Assembly (NCBI GenBank): GCA_027487435.1
Contig: JAIYDP010000127.1
Coordinates: 1 to 39,211 of the forward strand
Direction: 5' to 3'
Origin: Verrucomicrobiaceae bacterium
GTDB lineage: Bacteria; Verrucomicrobiota; Verrucomicrobiia; Verrucomicrobiales; Akkermansiaceae
DNA: 39,211 nucleotides
The first letter of the stretch is position 1. Each line of letters starts with the position of its first letter. A program made the position numbers and the translations under genes. A model generated the notes under the pieces. It made no database searches and had not been told where the DNA came from. It saw only the letters and a list, made by a program, of their open reading frames with translations. Positions 19,701 through 28,735 of this stretch are shown piece after piece.

Positions 19701-22700
19701 GGCTCGGGCTTGACCGGGGGAAATACGTTTAGCGTCCGCTGGGGCGGCCAGCTGCGGGTGCCGGAAACCGGAACCTACACCTTCTCAACCCTCAACAGCG
19801 ATGGCGCGCGGATCTATGTCAACGGACAAATGGTCATCGACGACTATGTGGACCAGACAACGAATTGGAAGGACGGATCCCCGATAAACCTTACTGCAGG
19901 CCAACTCGTGGATCTTCAAATGTTGTATTATGAGAACACCGGCTCCGCAGTCGCGAAACTCAAGTGGACCGGCCCCTCGTTCGCCGGTCCGAATGGGGAT
20001 ATCATCGGCAGCCAGTGGTTGTATAACAGCACGACTCTCACGCCCTACGCCCACGCGCAGACCGTCACCATGTTGAAAGATACTTCAAAACCGATCACTC
20101 TGACCGGTAGCGGCGGCACCCTGACCTATGCGATCGACACTTCCCCCGCCCAAGGCACTCTAACGGGAACCGCGCCGAATCTGACCTATACCCCGCCAGC
20201 CGGCTTCAGCGGCGCGGTGAGTTTCACCTTCACCGTCAACAATGGCACCAGCACCTCGGCTCCCGCCACCGTATCCATCAACGTGCAGGCAGGCGCACTC
20301 ACCAACTTCACATGGGCAAACGCGGTTTCGGGAAACTGGAGTGACGCCACCAAGTGGACACCCAGCCTTCCAGTCGCAGGCGGCTTGCCCTTCTATGCTC
20401 TGAACTTCACCAACAGTGGCACCTACACCGCTACCCATAATCTGAACGACGGCTTCCAGCTCAACCAACTCAACACGGCGGCCGAAGTCACGCTCGACGG
20501 ACCTAACAGCGTATCGTTTGTTGCCAATGGCAGCACCTTGCCCCAGTTCAACCAGAATGGTCCGGATCCGGTGTCGGTCACTCATCCCATTTCGCTACAG
20601 GCCATGACCCTTGTGGACGGAAGCGGATATGGCGCGGTCAATCTGAATGGCACGATTTCCGGAACTGGAGGAATCATCAAAAACTGCGCGGGTAATCTGA
20701 CATTGGCGGAAAACAATACCTACAGTGGCGGCACCATCCTCAATTCCGGGACACTGACGATGGAGTATCAAAAGAACACTGCGCTGGGCACCGGCCCCAT
20801 CACGTTCAACAATGGAGCAGTTCTCAAAGCGGGGCGCCCCGATGCCTCGAATCCGATCATTGTCAACCGTGGCGAGCTCGATTTTGCCAGCGGATGGGGC
20901 AACACGTGGAACGGCCCGATCACGCTCAACGGCGATCTGACTCTCATTACCCCTTCCTTTGACAACATTACTATCAACGGCATCATCAGCGGAGCTGGCG
21001 GATTGATCGCCGATGTGCCCTGGTGGTGGGAGTATGGTGCTTATAACTCCTCGAATGGGGTATACCTCACAGCTACCAACAGCTACACCGGAAAGACCAT
21101 CGTCAGAAATGGTATTACATTGATTTGCACAAAAGCGGCCGCCCTCGGTAGTGGTGCGCTTGAGATTAAGAACTTTTCTAGAGTCAACTTGCTTTTCACT
21201 GGCACGAAACTCGTTGCTTCCATGACCCTCGACGGAGTAGTCATGCCTCCCGGCACCTACGGCTCCACCGCCTCGCCCGCCACCAACAAGAATGACCTCT
21301 ACTTCATCGGCACCGGCACCATTTCGGTCATGGGACCGTTGGAAACTTCCCTCACCGTCGCCATAAGTGGCAATGGCACCACCTCGCCTGCAGGCTCGAT
21401 GGTCGTTCTAAAAGGCTCCACGACCGCCATTTCCGCCACCACCGCCACAGGCAATGATTTTGTCAATTGGACGATTACCGAAGGAGCCCCCACCATCGCC
21501 GATGCCAATTCCTCCTCCACGACCGTGACGATCAACGAACCTGCCACCGTTATGGCGAATTTCGCTCCCAAAACCTACGCTGTTACCTACAACGGCAATG
21601 GCAACACCAGCGGCGCCGAGCCAGCCAGCCAGGTGAAAACCTACGGCCAGAACCTGATCATTTCCGACAGCACCGGAAATCTCTCCAAAACCAACTTCTT
21701 TTTCGCGGGCTGGAACACCGCCGCTGATGGTAGCGGAATCAACTATTCCGCCGGAGTCACTTACACTGGAAACGCTTCGCTCGCCCTATATGCCATGTGG
21801 GCCCCACTCAATTCCCTCATCTGGGATGCCAATGGCACCACCCTCGCCCAAACCGATGGTGGTGGAGGATGGATCGCTGACAACCTGTGGTGGAATGGCG
21901 CAAACACCACATGGTCCTCAGGTTTGAATGCGATCTTTGGAAACGGCGCTGTGGGCGGAGCGGTGACTCTTGCCAGTCCGACAACCGTTGATGGCATCAT
22001 TTTCAACTCCTTTACAGGCACCTATACGCTCGGCACAGCAGGGCAATTGCTGACCATCAACAGTGGCATCCATAAGACTTCGGCATCGGCTGCCGTCATA
22101 TTCGCGAGTCCCATCGCCCTCGGAGGTGACCAGACGTGGGTAAACCATTCCGCCGGATTATTGAAGACCGGCAACGGAACCAACCTGATCACCAACAATG
22201 GATATCAACTCACGGTGGGTGGCACGGGAACCGCAGAGCTAGGTGTCATCAACAATTCGGCTGTGACCATTTCAGGTTCCGGAGCCTTGGTGAAAAACGA
22301 CACGGGAAGGCTCAATATCGGAGGCACCAATTCCGGTTTCACCGGTTCTGTCACGATCAACGGCGGAGTGGTGCAGGTATTTAGCAACGCGGGTGCCCTG
22401 GGTAACGGCAACCTCACTCTCAACGGTGGCGTTCTGTCTTTTAACTCCAACACCACATACACCCGCACATTGGGCACGGGTGTCAGCCAGGTCCGGATCC
22501 CTGGTGGAGAAAGCGGTATTGCTGCATCTGGAAGCGGGTCAACGATCAATCTGGGCTCCAGTGTGGTCTGGGGTGCATCAGGAGAGGGCAGCGCCACAGG
22601 CTTCTTCAACCCAAGCAAGCTTGTTCTGGGAGACTCCGGCACAAGCAACGCCGCCACCGCGACATTCTCCAGTGCGATTGATTTGAACGGGACCACACGG

Positions 22701-25700
22701 ACGATTGCCGAGCCCAAGGGACTGAATGCGGCAGGCAATGTTTCCACGATCTCGGGAACCATCAGCAGTTCGGGCGCGGCGGGCCTGATCAAGGAAGGTG
22801 GCGGCACCTTGGTTCTATCGGTCAACAACACCTACACGGGCGACACCACGATCAGCGGCGGCAACTTGCGGATCGGCAACAACACGGCAGGTCAGCTCAA
22901 CAGCGGCGACTACTCCGCAAACATCTCGATTGCCAGTTCTTCCGCCCTGCAAATCTGGAGTTCCTCAGCCCAGATACTTCGTGGCACGATCAGCGGTGCC
23001 GGAGAGCTGCAAAAGAACCACGCGGGAACACTCGCCCTCACAGCGAACAACACCTACACCGGGCCCACCACCGTCACGGCAGGCAGGTTGTTGATCAACG
23101 GCAATCACAGCGCCGCCACGGGCAACGTCAGTGTTGCTGCCAACGCCACCCTTGGCGGCACCGGGGTGATCGGCGGCAACACCACCATCGCTGACACAGG
23201 CAAACTCGAATTCAACATCAGCACCGCCGCCGCCAGCCACGACAAACTCGAACTCGCCGCCGGAAAATCACTGACCTTCTCCGGTGCTTCCGTGCTCACC
23301 ATCACTACAACCAGCGGAGCCACAACCGGCACCTACACCCTGCTCACCGCCCCCGGTGGCATCACCGGTGCGGCCCCCGCCAATTTGATCCTTCCTGCCG
23401 GATGGGCGGCCACGGTTGGCATTGTCGGCAACGACCTTGTGCTCAACGTCACCGTCATCGACACCACACTGCCCGTGATCTCCACGTTCTCTCCTGCCGA
23501 CGACGCCAGCAGCGTTGCGCTAGACGCGAACCTTGTGGCTACCTTCGACGAGAACATCGTCATCGGCACCGGCAACATCACGATCAAGAACCTGACGAAT
23601 GCCACCAATGTGACCATCCCGATCACCGACGCCCAAGTCTCGGTCTCCGGCAACGTCCTGACGATCAACCCGACGGTAAACCTGCTCTCCGAGAAGAACT
23701 ACGCCGTGCAGATCGCCGCGACAGCGATCGACGATGCATTGGGCAATAGCTTTGCGGGTATCGCCAACGACACAACGTGGAACTTCAGAACCGCCGATGT
23801 CACCGCGCCAACACCCAACCCGATGACCTTTGCCGTCCTACCTGCCGTGATCGGTGAAACTTCGATCACGATGACGGCCACTACCGCCACCGACACGAGC
23901 CTCGTCCAATATTTCTTCGATTGTACTAGCGGCGGAGGCCCCGACAGCGGTTGGCAAAGCTCGGCTGTGTTCACGCCCACGGGCCTCGCTTACAGCACGA
24001 CGTATAGTTACACCGTCCGCGCCCGCGATACCTCGCTCAACGAAAGCGCGCCGTCCGCAGTTGCCTCTGTCACCACTCCCGCCCAGGACATCACCGCGCC
24101 GACACCCAACCCGATGACCCTTGTGGCCCTTCCTAGCGTGGTCGCCTACACATCGATCACCATGACGGCAGCCCCGGCGGCCGACCCTAGCGGCGTCGAA
24201 TATTTCTTCGAATGCACCGCAGGTGGCGGCGATAGCAGTGGCTGGCAGGACAGCCCGACCTACACCGACAGTGGACTCGCGGCGGAAACCCAGTATTCCT
24301 ACCGTGTCCGGGCCCGCGACAAGAGTCCGGCCCAGAACGCCACGGCTTGGTCGGCATCGGCCTCGGCCACCACCGAGCCACGGGACACGACCACCTACAC
24401 TAACCCCACCACTTCGACTGGTTCATCCTCTTCATGGACTACCGCCACCAACTGGAATAATGGTGTTCCCACGGGAAATGTGAATGTTGTCATTCCTGAC
24501 AAGGCATCCGCTTTTAGCGTAACCGTGCACGCGTTTGGCGTGCCAGGACCCTACGTTGGCGACCTCAGGATCGGTAACAATGTCACATTGGTGGCCGGGT
24601 TTACCGGCAATAATAACGCGACGATCGATTACGCGCTCGGCACCCCGGGCAGCACGGTCATTTACATGGGGAGTAATTCGCTGTTCAATTTTAGAAACTC
24701 CTACAACGGCCGTCCCACAGCGATCATTCCAAGTATCGTCCTCCTCGGAAACGCCGCCTATCGGAACAAGGAATCAACCAACACCGCGATCAACGCCGAC
24801 TTCAACCATTCGATCACCGGGCCCCACACATTCACCATGGACGGTTCCGGTATCAATACTCTGAAAGCCGCCAACAACTTATCCGGGTTGAACTTGACTA
24901 CCAGTTCCAACACGGTTGGTGCCGTGGCTGGCTCGATTGGCTCCGCGACCGTGACACTAAGTGGCAACTCCAAGCTCACCCTGAACGCCACTGGCGCGAT
25001 GACCGACAATCCGAACCCCATCCGCATCGACAATGGAACCTTGGAGCTGGGGACCAGCGCCGCCGTCACGGCACCGTTGGCCTTGACCAACCGACCGATC
25101 CAGCTTCACGGTGCTGGCGGGGCGACCATCAATAACGCCAATAATGCCAACTCGAACGCCAACACCCTCTCCCTAGGCACTGTCTCGGCCACTGCGTCCG
25201 GTGCCAAGACCCTGACGCTGGGAGGTATCAACACCGGAGCTAACACGATTTCCGGAAACCTGACAAACGGCACCGGAACCATCGGCGTGACCAAAGCAGG
25301 CACCGGCAACTGGACCTTGATCGGCACGGCCAACACCTTCACCGGTGCTATCACCCTGAGCTCCACCACCACTTCCGCCGGCACTCTCGCCTACGCGTCC
25401 GCAGGTGGAGCCAACGCCATCACCTTCAATCAGACCACCGGCAGTGCCACACTTTCCTACACCGGTTCTGAAAAAACCATGAGCGGGCCGATCACAGCCA
25501 ACGCCCTGACCAGCGGCACCATCACCCTCGTTGCATCAGGTAGCGGTGCCGTCAACTACTCCAACCCCGCAAGCCTCGGTTCGGCTGGTTCGGGAATCAA
25601 AAACCTCGTCCTGTCCGGAACGAATACCGGCAACAACATCCTCGCGGGCCAATGGGTGAACAACACCGGTGCCGCCGCCACCCTCACCAAGAACGGCGGG

Positions 25701-26849
25701 GGCACTTGGGTGATTTCGGGAAACAACACCTACACCGGCATTACCTCGGTCACCGCTGGCAAGCTCCTGATCAACGGCGACCAAAGCAGTGCCACCGGCA
25801 ACGTCAGTGTCGCTGCCAACGCCACTCTTGGCGGCACCGGCATCATCGGCGGCAATACCACCATCGCGGCCAACGGCAAACTCGAGTTCAATCTCAGCAC
25901 CGCCGCAGCCAGCCACGACAAACTCGAACTAGCCGCCGCAAAGTCGCTGACCTTCTCGGGTGCTTCCGTGCTCACCATCACGGGCACCGCCGGAGCCGCC
26001 CCTGGCAGCTACACCCTGCTCACCGCTCCCGGTGGCATCATCGGCAGTGCCCCAGCCACCTTGAACTTACCCTCGGGTTGGTCTGGCACGGTTGGCAAAG
26101 TCGGTAACGACCTCGTGCTCAACCTCACATCCACCAGTAGCGGCCCCGGCCCGGTAGCATCCTTTGCCATCTCCTCGATTGCCTCACCGCAGACCGTCGG
26201 CACCCCGATTACCGGCATCACCCTCACCGCGAAGGACGCCGCCAACGCCACGGCCACATCCTTCACCGGCACCGTCACCTTCAGCGGCACCGGGGGCTTC
26301 ACCGGCACCTCGACCAACTTCGTCGCCGGTGTGTTAACGGGCGTGAGCGTGACTCCCACGGTGGCGGGCGGCAACCTGACCTTCACCGTCAATGACGGGG
26401 CCAGCCACACCGGCTCTGTCACCATTGCCACTATCCGGACTCCTTATGAGGCATGGGCTACCGGTGGATTTGCCTTTAACCACGACACCAACAACGACGG
26501 CGTGGACAACGGCATGGCATGGTTGTTAGGCGCGACGAATCCCTCTGAAAACGCCGCTGAGAAACTCCCCAAAGCCACTCGCAATGGATCCCACCTCCAT
26601 CTCACCTTCCGATGCCTCAAATCCACGAAGCGCGCTGGAGTGATCCTCAAAGTGCAGTCCAGCAGCGACATGGGACTTGCCACACCATGGCCAAACCACG
26701 AAGCTGCTGTGCCAGACTCTGACAGCACAGTCAACAACATGAACTTTGACACAACCGAGAATGGCGACTACCTTGATGTAATTGTGAATATTCCAGTTGT
26801 CGGCCCCAAAATCTTCGTTCGCCTGTGCGCTGTGGCCACGGCACCATGA
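16752..26849 (+). CDS. giant fusion: DUF6288 (PDZ, toroid, HEAT) plus PA14, InlB-like, Big_5, FN3-like and beta-strand repeats
   Basis: 3365 residues. Signal peptide (about 1-28); PDZ-like domain (about 60-165); helical toroid domain with CPKS (C174) and YGEH (365-368); HEAT repeats (about 550-650, DPHVRHFASLELA and DPDHWVRQKAANA); DUF6288 region ends about 857. Then an Ig/cadherin-like domain (860-947), PA14 (950-1094), a second Ig-like domain (1097-1180), beta-strand repeats (1183-1527), InlB-B-like repeats (1530-1687), beta-strand repeats (1688-2233), Big_5 (2237-2347), two FN3-like repeats (2349-2547), more beta-strand repeats (2548-3127), an Ig-like domain and the shared C-terminal module (acidic loop DTNNDG near 3245, final FVRLCAVATAP). 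There is no autotransporter barrel, so the repeats are a passenger-like stalk without a translocator. The N-terminus is closest to the gene at 38216. A GAAGAA/TTCTTC inverted repeat (16717-16733) lies just before the ATG. Confidence 0.88.
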   Translation: MISHSHLTHKALLQVLVFAFSLSGIGSAQTTPPNLTAAGAIAAVKAREDIPKYDNTFNLGSTGLRGWIFQDWSGTWVGKITSPSRQILVTTASTPGSAVMAVDDVILGAVAASSGTVPLFISDARKAFGTALTNAEKNGAGTLRVKRWRAGATDDVNIPITTLGEYSATAPYNCPKSALILANARDQMVGKLLADPNYLSPSLGHASAINALALLASVKSGDPNFAEVQTRLQTYARSLTMPVGNGGTWGSAYELIYLAEYYLLTSDSQVVPVINGCTLRFAKGQGMFGTFGHGLGIPHPDGSGRIFIPWYGPVNVAGNAANVAIVLGKKALQAAGQPIDPAIDAAIQRSSGFMGSHVNKGAMQYGEHFPHAGSHATNSREPSAAVFFGLQTDKAVQTEYFARTSISSWIGLEVGHSGQGWGTLWGTLGSGMGGEAAASAHFKQLLWRYDIQRRTDGSFTYDSDTGGNEYYGGKTADGTYLGESLDSDVKGTALYLLTYSLPLKRLFITGKDLNTAYNHNLDATKVAHAVSAASFPLDRTSMSIAQLFTYLGDYDPHVRHFASLELASRHMQSPVLTSADLTNLRNLLNDPNPNFRQSAAQALGYLQDSAALPTLVARLRDPDHWVRQKAANAIRYYSNTAAVSVYRDAMLEAFIANGPADPDTIDWIDPLQFSNGTLGQLLFGDTDPDGAIYPRYSIAASTANATKATHLYPALRIGLQIPSGRYRSAAANFLNNYLSPADAQALFPEVVEVQSYIAPGDSMFGGGPRDEAMKFLAASKIKEGIPLALAILEEGGGNEALAALASYGDAARYTLPTLRRYRAEWPMFDGNGNLRSDYVNLLNTITTIENAITAPTTIPGLCVANAQVVATTTGAKAITLTGASPRGPFSFLNVTQPANGTLTGTAPNLTYTPNAGYTGPDKFTFQTKDSMTTSDPATVSIIVGSAAGTGITGTYFDNINFTNQKVTRTDPQINFDWGTTTPSGSGLTGGNTFSVRWGGQLRVPETGTYTFSTLNSDGARIYVNGQMVIDDYVDQTTNWKDGSPINLTAGQLVDLQMLYYENTGSAVAKLKWTGPSFAGPNGDIIGSQWLYNSTTLTPYAHAQTVTMLKDTSKPITLTGSGGTLTYAIDTSPAQGTLTGTAPNLTYTPPAGFSGAVSFTFTVNNGTSTSAPATVSINVQAGALTNFTWANAVSGNWSDATKWTPSLPVAGGLPFYALNFTNSGTYTATHNLNDGFQLNQLNTAAEVTLDGPNSVSFVANGSTLPQFNQNGPDPVSVTHPISLQAMTLVDGSGYGAVNLNGTISGTGGIIKNCAGNLTLAENNTYSGGTILNSGTLTMEYQKNTALGTGPITFNNGAVLKAGRPDASNPIIVNRGELDFASGWGNTWNGPITLNGDLTLITPSFDNITINGIISGAGGLIADVPWWWEYGAYNSSNGVYLTATNSYTGKTIVRNGITLICTKAAALGSGALEIKNFSRVNLLFTGTKLVASMTLDGVVMPPGTYGSTASPATNKNDLYFIGTGTISVMGPLETSLTVAISGNGTTSPAGSMVVLKGSTTAISATTATGNDFVNWTITEGAPTIADANSSSTTVTINEPATVMANFAPKTYAVTYNGNGNTSGAEPASQVKTYGQNLIISDSTGNLSKTNFFFAGWNTAADGSGINYSAGVTYTGNASLALYAMWAPLNSLIWDANGTTLAQTDGGGGWIADNLWWNGANTTWSSGLNAIFGNGAVGGAVTLASPTTVDGIIFNSFTGTYTLGTAGQLLTINSGIHKTSASAAVIFASPIALGGDQTWVNHSAGLLKTGNGTNLITNNGYQLTVGGTGTAELGVINNSAVTISGSGALVKNDTGRLNIGGTNSGFTGSVTINGGVVQVFSNAGALGNGNLTLNGGVLSFNSNTTYTRTLGTGVSQVRIPGGESGIAASGSGSTINLGSSVVWGASGEGSATGFFNPSKLVLGDSGTSNAATATFSSAIDLNGTTRTIAEPKGLNAAGNVSTISGTISSSGAAGLIKEGGGTLVLSVNNTYTGDTTISGGNLRIGNNTAGQLNSGDYSANISIASSSALQIWSSSAQILRGTISGAGELQKNHAGTLALTANNTYTGPTTVTAGRLLINGNHSAATGNVSVAANATLGGTGVIGGNTTIADTGKLEFNISTAAASHDKLELAAGKSLTFSGASVLTITTTSGATTGTYTLLTAPGGITGAAPANLILPAGWAATVGIVGNDLVLNVTVIDTTLPVISTFSPADDASSVALDANLVATFDENIVIGTGNITIKNLTNATNVTIPITDAQVSVSGNVLTINPTVNLLSEKNYAVQIAATAIDDALGNSFAGIANDTTWNFRTADVTAPTPNPMTFAVLPAVIGETSITMTATTATDTSLVQYFFDCTSGGGPDSGWQSSAVFTPTGLAYSTTYSYTVRARDTSLNESAPSAVASVTTPAQDITAPTPNPMTLVALPSVVAYTSITMTAAPAADPSGVEYFFECTAGGGDSSGWQDSPTYTDSGLAAETQYSYRVRARDKSPAQNATAWSASASATTEPRDTTTYTNPTTSTGSSSSWTTATNWNNGVPTGNVNVVIPDKASAFSVTVHAFGVPGPYVGDLRIGNNVTLVAGFTGNNNATIDYALGTPGSTVIYMGSNSLFNFRNSYNGRPTAIIPSIVLLGNAAYRNKESTNTAINADFNHSITGPHTFTMDGSGINTLKAANNLSGLNLTTSSNTVGAVAGSIGSATVTLSGNSKLTLNATGAMTDNPNPIRIDNGTLELGTSAAVTAPLALTNRPIQLHGAGGATINNANNANSNANTLSLGTVSATASGAKTLTLGGINTGANTISGNLTNGTGTIGVTKAGTGNWTLIGTANTFTGAITLSSTTTSAGTLAYASAGGANAITFNQTTGSATLSYTGSEKTMSGPITANALTSGTITLVASGSGAVNYSNPASLGSAGSGIKNLVLSGTNTGNNILAGQWVNNTGAAATLTKNGGGTWVISGNNTYTGITSVTAGKLLINGDQSSATGNVSVAANATLGGTGIIGGNTTIAANGKLEFNLSTAAASHDKLELAAAKSLTFSGASVLTITGTAGAAPGSYTLLTAPGGIIGSAPATLNLPSGWSGTVGKVGNDLVLNLTSTSSGPGPVASFAISSIASPQTVGTPITGITLTAKDAANATATSFTGTVTFSGTGGFTGTSTNFVAGVLTGVSVTPTVAGGNLTFTVNDGASHTGSVTIATIRTPYEAWATGGFAFNHDTNNDGVDNGMAWLLGATNPSENAAEKLPKATRNGSHLHLTFRCLKSTKRAGVILKVQSSSDMGLATPWPNHEAAVPDSDSTVNNMNFDTTENGDYLDVIVNIPVVGPKIFVRLCAVATAP
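23046..23450 (+). repeat. 405-bp internal direct repeat, copy 1 (beta-strand-repeat end module)
   Basis: It matches 25722-26126 in the same gene at a constant offset of 2676 bases (892 codons), with no net insertion or deletion. It encodes NNTYTG, then LLINGNHS, SVAANATLGGTG, ASHDKLELAAGKSL and a GNDLVLN end. It closes one beta-strand-repeat block; the second copy closes the next. Confidence 0.85.
23796..24389 (+). repeat. tandem pair of FN3-like units, 97 codons each
   Basis: Unit 1 is 23796-24086 and unit 2 begins at 24087, exactly 291 bases later. Both open with TAPTPNPMT, contain an EYFFECT-like or QYFFDCT-like strand with a conserved cysteine, a SGWQ turn and a YSYTVRARD-like or YSYRVRARD-like strand. 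This is typical of fibronectin type III-like tandem spacers. Confidence 0.8.
25722..26126 (+). repeat. 405-bp internal direct repeat, copy 2
   Basis: The second copy of the segment at 23046-23450. It encodes LLINGDQS, SVAANATLGGTG and ASHDKLELAAAKSL and ends GNDLVLN. The two copies frame the Big_5 and FN3-like region together with the third beta-strand-repeat block. Confidence 0.85.
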
Positions 26850-26902
26850 GTTTAACATCTACATATCATTCAAAAAGATTTACTTCCAAGATTCTAACCA
26901 CA

Positions 26903-27067
26903 ATGAAAGAAAAAGCACTTAGGCAAGCCATATCCCACCGCATACTGTTGTTGGCCATCACCTGCCCTCTACTGGCCGGAGTAAACGCCGGAATATTGAC
27001 GAGTCATGTTCTTCGACATCATCAACTTTGCAAAGAAAAAGAATCAAACACGCTAGGTCCAAGGTAG
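26903..27067 (+). pseudogene. 54-residue signal-peptide ORF, probable relic of a lost secreted protein
   Basis: Starting at the ATG at 26903, it encodes a clean signal peptide (MKEKALRQAISHR, a hydrophobic stretch, then AGVNAG) followed by only about 24 polar residues and a stop. An earlier in-frame ATG (26825) overlaps the end of the giant gene and would bury the signal peptide, so it is less likely. The first 30 codons align without gaps to the signal-peptide codons of the esterase gene at 1661 (about 62% identical by eye; shared MK-KA and ISH). This suggests a gene start whose body was deleted, but it could be a real small exported peptide. No function can be given. Confidence 0.35.
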
Positions 27068-27211
27068 CTGGGCCGTAACCATTTAGAACTTCTTCTCAAG
27101 CTCCGCAAATCAACCAAAACTTCCATCATACGTCTCCAATCAATTTCATTGCGCCATTGATCAAATGCAACTGGCAATCCATTATCTCAAAAACATATAA
27201 ATCATTTCACC

Positions 27212-28735
27212 ATGAAAATTCGCTTATCTTATTTAACTTTGTCACTTGCCGCACTGCTGGCTACCTTTTCAAGCTCATTGCTGGCACAAGTCCACTATGA
27301 TGGAGATCAACCATGGAAACAACGTGCTGACTCAGGTCCTGACGCAGAAGTCCCCGGCTGGTATTACAATCTGGGACTTACGGGAATCCGGGCCGAATTA
27401 GCCGAAAGTGAACCAAAAGCGCTATTGGTGAAACATGTATTCAAAAAATCACCCGCTAAGAATGCCGTCAATATCGATGATCGAATCATCGGGGTCGGTG
27501 GCAAAAAATTCCGCAAGCCCCATCGCAATGGCTACGGAATGGAAGTCTTCGGCGCGGAAGGCCCAGTCGCAGAACTGGCGGAAGCGTTGGAAGCATGCCA
27601 AGCAACATCAGCCACCGGCAAGCTCAAGCTGATGGTAAAACGCGGCGATGAAACCATGGAGGTGGAACTCGATATTGGGAAAAAATACGGTAGCTATGCA
27701 GCGACCTACCCGAGCGCTTGTCCGAAATCCGACAAAATTCTAAAGGAGTTGCTTGATTATATTACCAAAAATCAGGACGAAAATGGCTCCTTTGGCGACC
27801 CAGTGCATAATACATTCGCGGCTCTTGCTCTGCTAGGATCAGGCGAAAAAAAATATCTTCCCGATGTAGAGCGCAATCTTCGTCACCTCTGTGCGTCGAT
27901 AAAATCGACCGATGAAGGAGCAAGAAAGGATGGTCTGATGAACTGGACTTACATGGGCACAGGGATTGTGCTTTGCGAATATTATCTCATCACCAAGAAG
28001 TCTTGGGTGCTGCCCGAGTTAGAGAAAATCCGCGATCTGCTCTACGAAGGACAATACCTCGACATGTCTCAGATCAATCCCAAGGTCAAAGAATCACACC
28101 CAGATTCCTATCCCACTAGCCCCAAACAGGCTCACGGTGGGTGGGGGCACAACCCCGGCTTTGAAGGCTATGGTCCGATCGCTATGATCACCGCCCAGGG
28201 TGCTTTAACGTTTGCTCTCATGCATCAATGCGGTATCGAAATCGATAGCAAGCGTCATGAAGCTGCCTATGATTTCCTCAAGCGAGGCACTGGTCAAAAT
28301 GGCTACGTCGGTTATGGCGATTCCGCCAGTGGCCCAGACGAGTGGGCGGATATGGGCCGGACAGGAGCTGCTGGGATTGCCTGTTTCCTAGCCCCAAAAT
28401 CTAACGCATCGTATCGCAGACTGGCTCAAAAGCACACGGACGTCATCGGTAAGCATCCACAAAGTTTTCCCGACACTCACGCCTCTCCGATCATGGGAAT
28501 GGGCTACGAAGCTCTTGGTGCCAACATCGACCCCAAGAACTTTCGCAAGCTAATGGATGCGAATCGCTGGTGGTTCACTATGGCGCAATGCGGTGATGAA
28601 ACGTTTTACTATCAGCCCAATCGCGACAACTCAGGCTACGACTCATCGGCAAGGATGTCAGCTTCCTCCGTGGTTGCATTGATGTTCACAATACCTAAGA
28701 AAAACTTAGTAATGACGGGCAAAGTTCTGCGATGA
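27212..28735 (+). CDS. short DUF6288-type protein (PDZ plus toroid only)
   Basis: 507 residues, about half the length of the paralogs at 28842 and 35077. Signal peptide (1-25, ending SLLA); PDZ-like domain (about 50-145; LGLTGIRAEL, SPAKNAVNIDDRIIGVGG); helical toroid domain (about 150-500) with CPKS (C170) and a CEYYLITKKSWVLP helix. It ends after the equivalent of the toroid domain (MFTIPKKNLVMTG, matching LRITGAP in paralogs), so it has neither HEAT repeats nor the C-terminal jelly roll. The YG[DE]H motif of the other family members is YGDS here (368-371), replacing the histidine. It may be a non-catalytic or specialised member. The start is ATG without a Shine-Dalgarno sequence. Function unknown. 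Confidence 0.85.
   Translation: MKIRLSYLTLSLAALLATFSSSLLAQVHYDGDQPWKQRADSGPDAEVPGWYYNLGLTGIRAELAESEPKALLVKHVFKKSPAKNAVNIDDRIIGVGGKKFRKPHRNGYGMEVFGAEGPVAELAEALEACQATSATGKLKLMVKRGDETMEVELDIGKKYGSYAATYPSACPKSDKILKELLDYITKNQDENGSFGDPVHNTFAALALLGSGEKKYLPDVERNLRHLCASIKSTDEGARKDGLMNWTYMGTGIVLCEYYLITKKSWVLPELEKIRDLLYEGQYLDMSQINPKVKESHPDSYPTSPKQAHGGWGHNPGFEGYGPIAMITAQGALTFALMHQCGIEIDSKRHEAAYDFLKRGTGQNGYVGYGDSASGPDEWADMGRTGAAGIACFLAPKSNASYRRLAQKHTDVIGKHPQSFPDTHASPIMGMGYEALGANIDPKNFRKLMDANRWWFTMAQCGDETFYYQPNRDNSGYDSSARMSASSVVALMFTIPKKNLVMTGKVLR

Noticed and set aside
16752..26849. Classical autotransporter (type V secretion)
   Set aside because: The beta-strand repeats suggest a passenger, but the C-terminus is an acidic-loop module and not a 12-stranded barrel, so the class does not apply.
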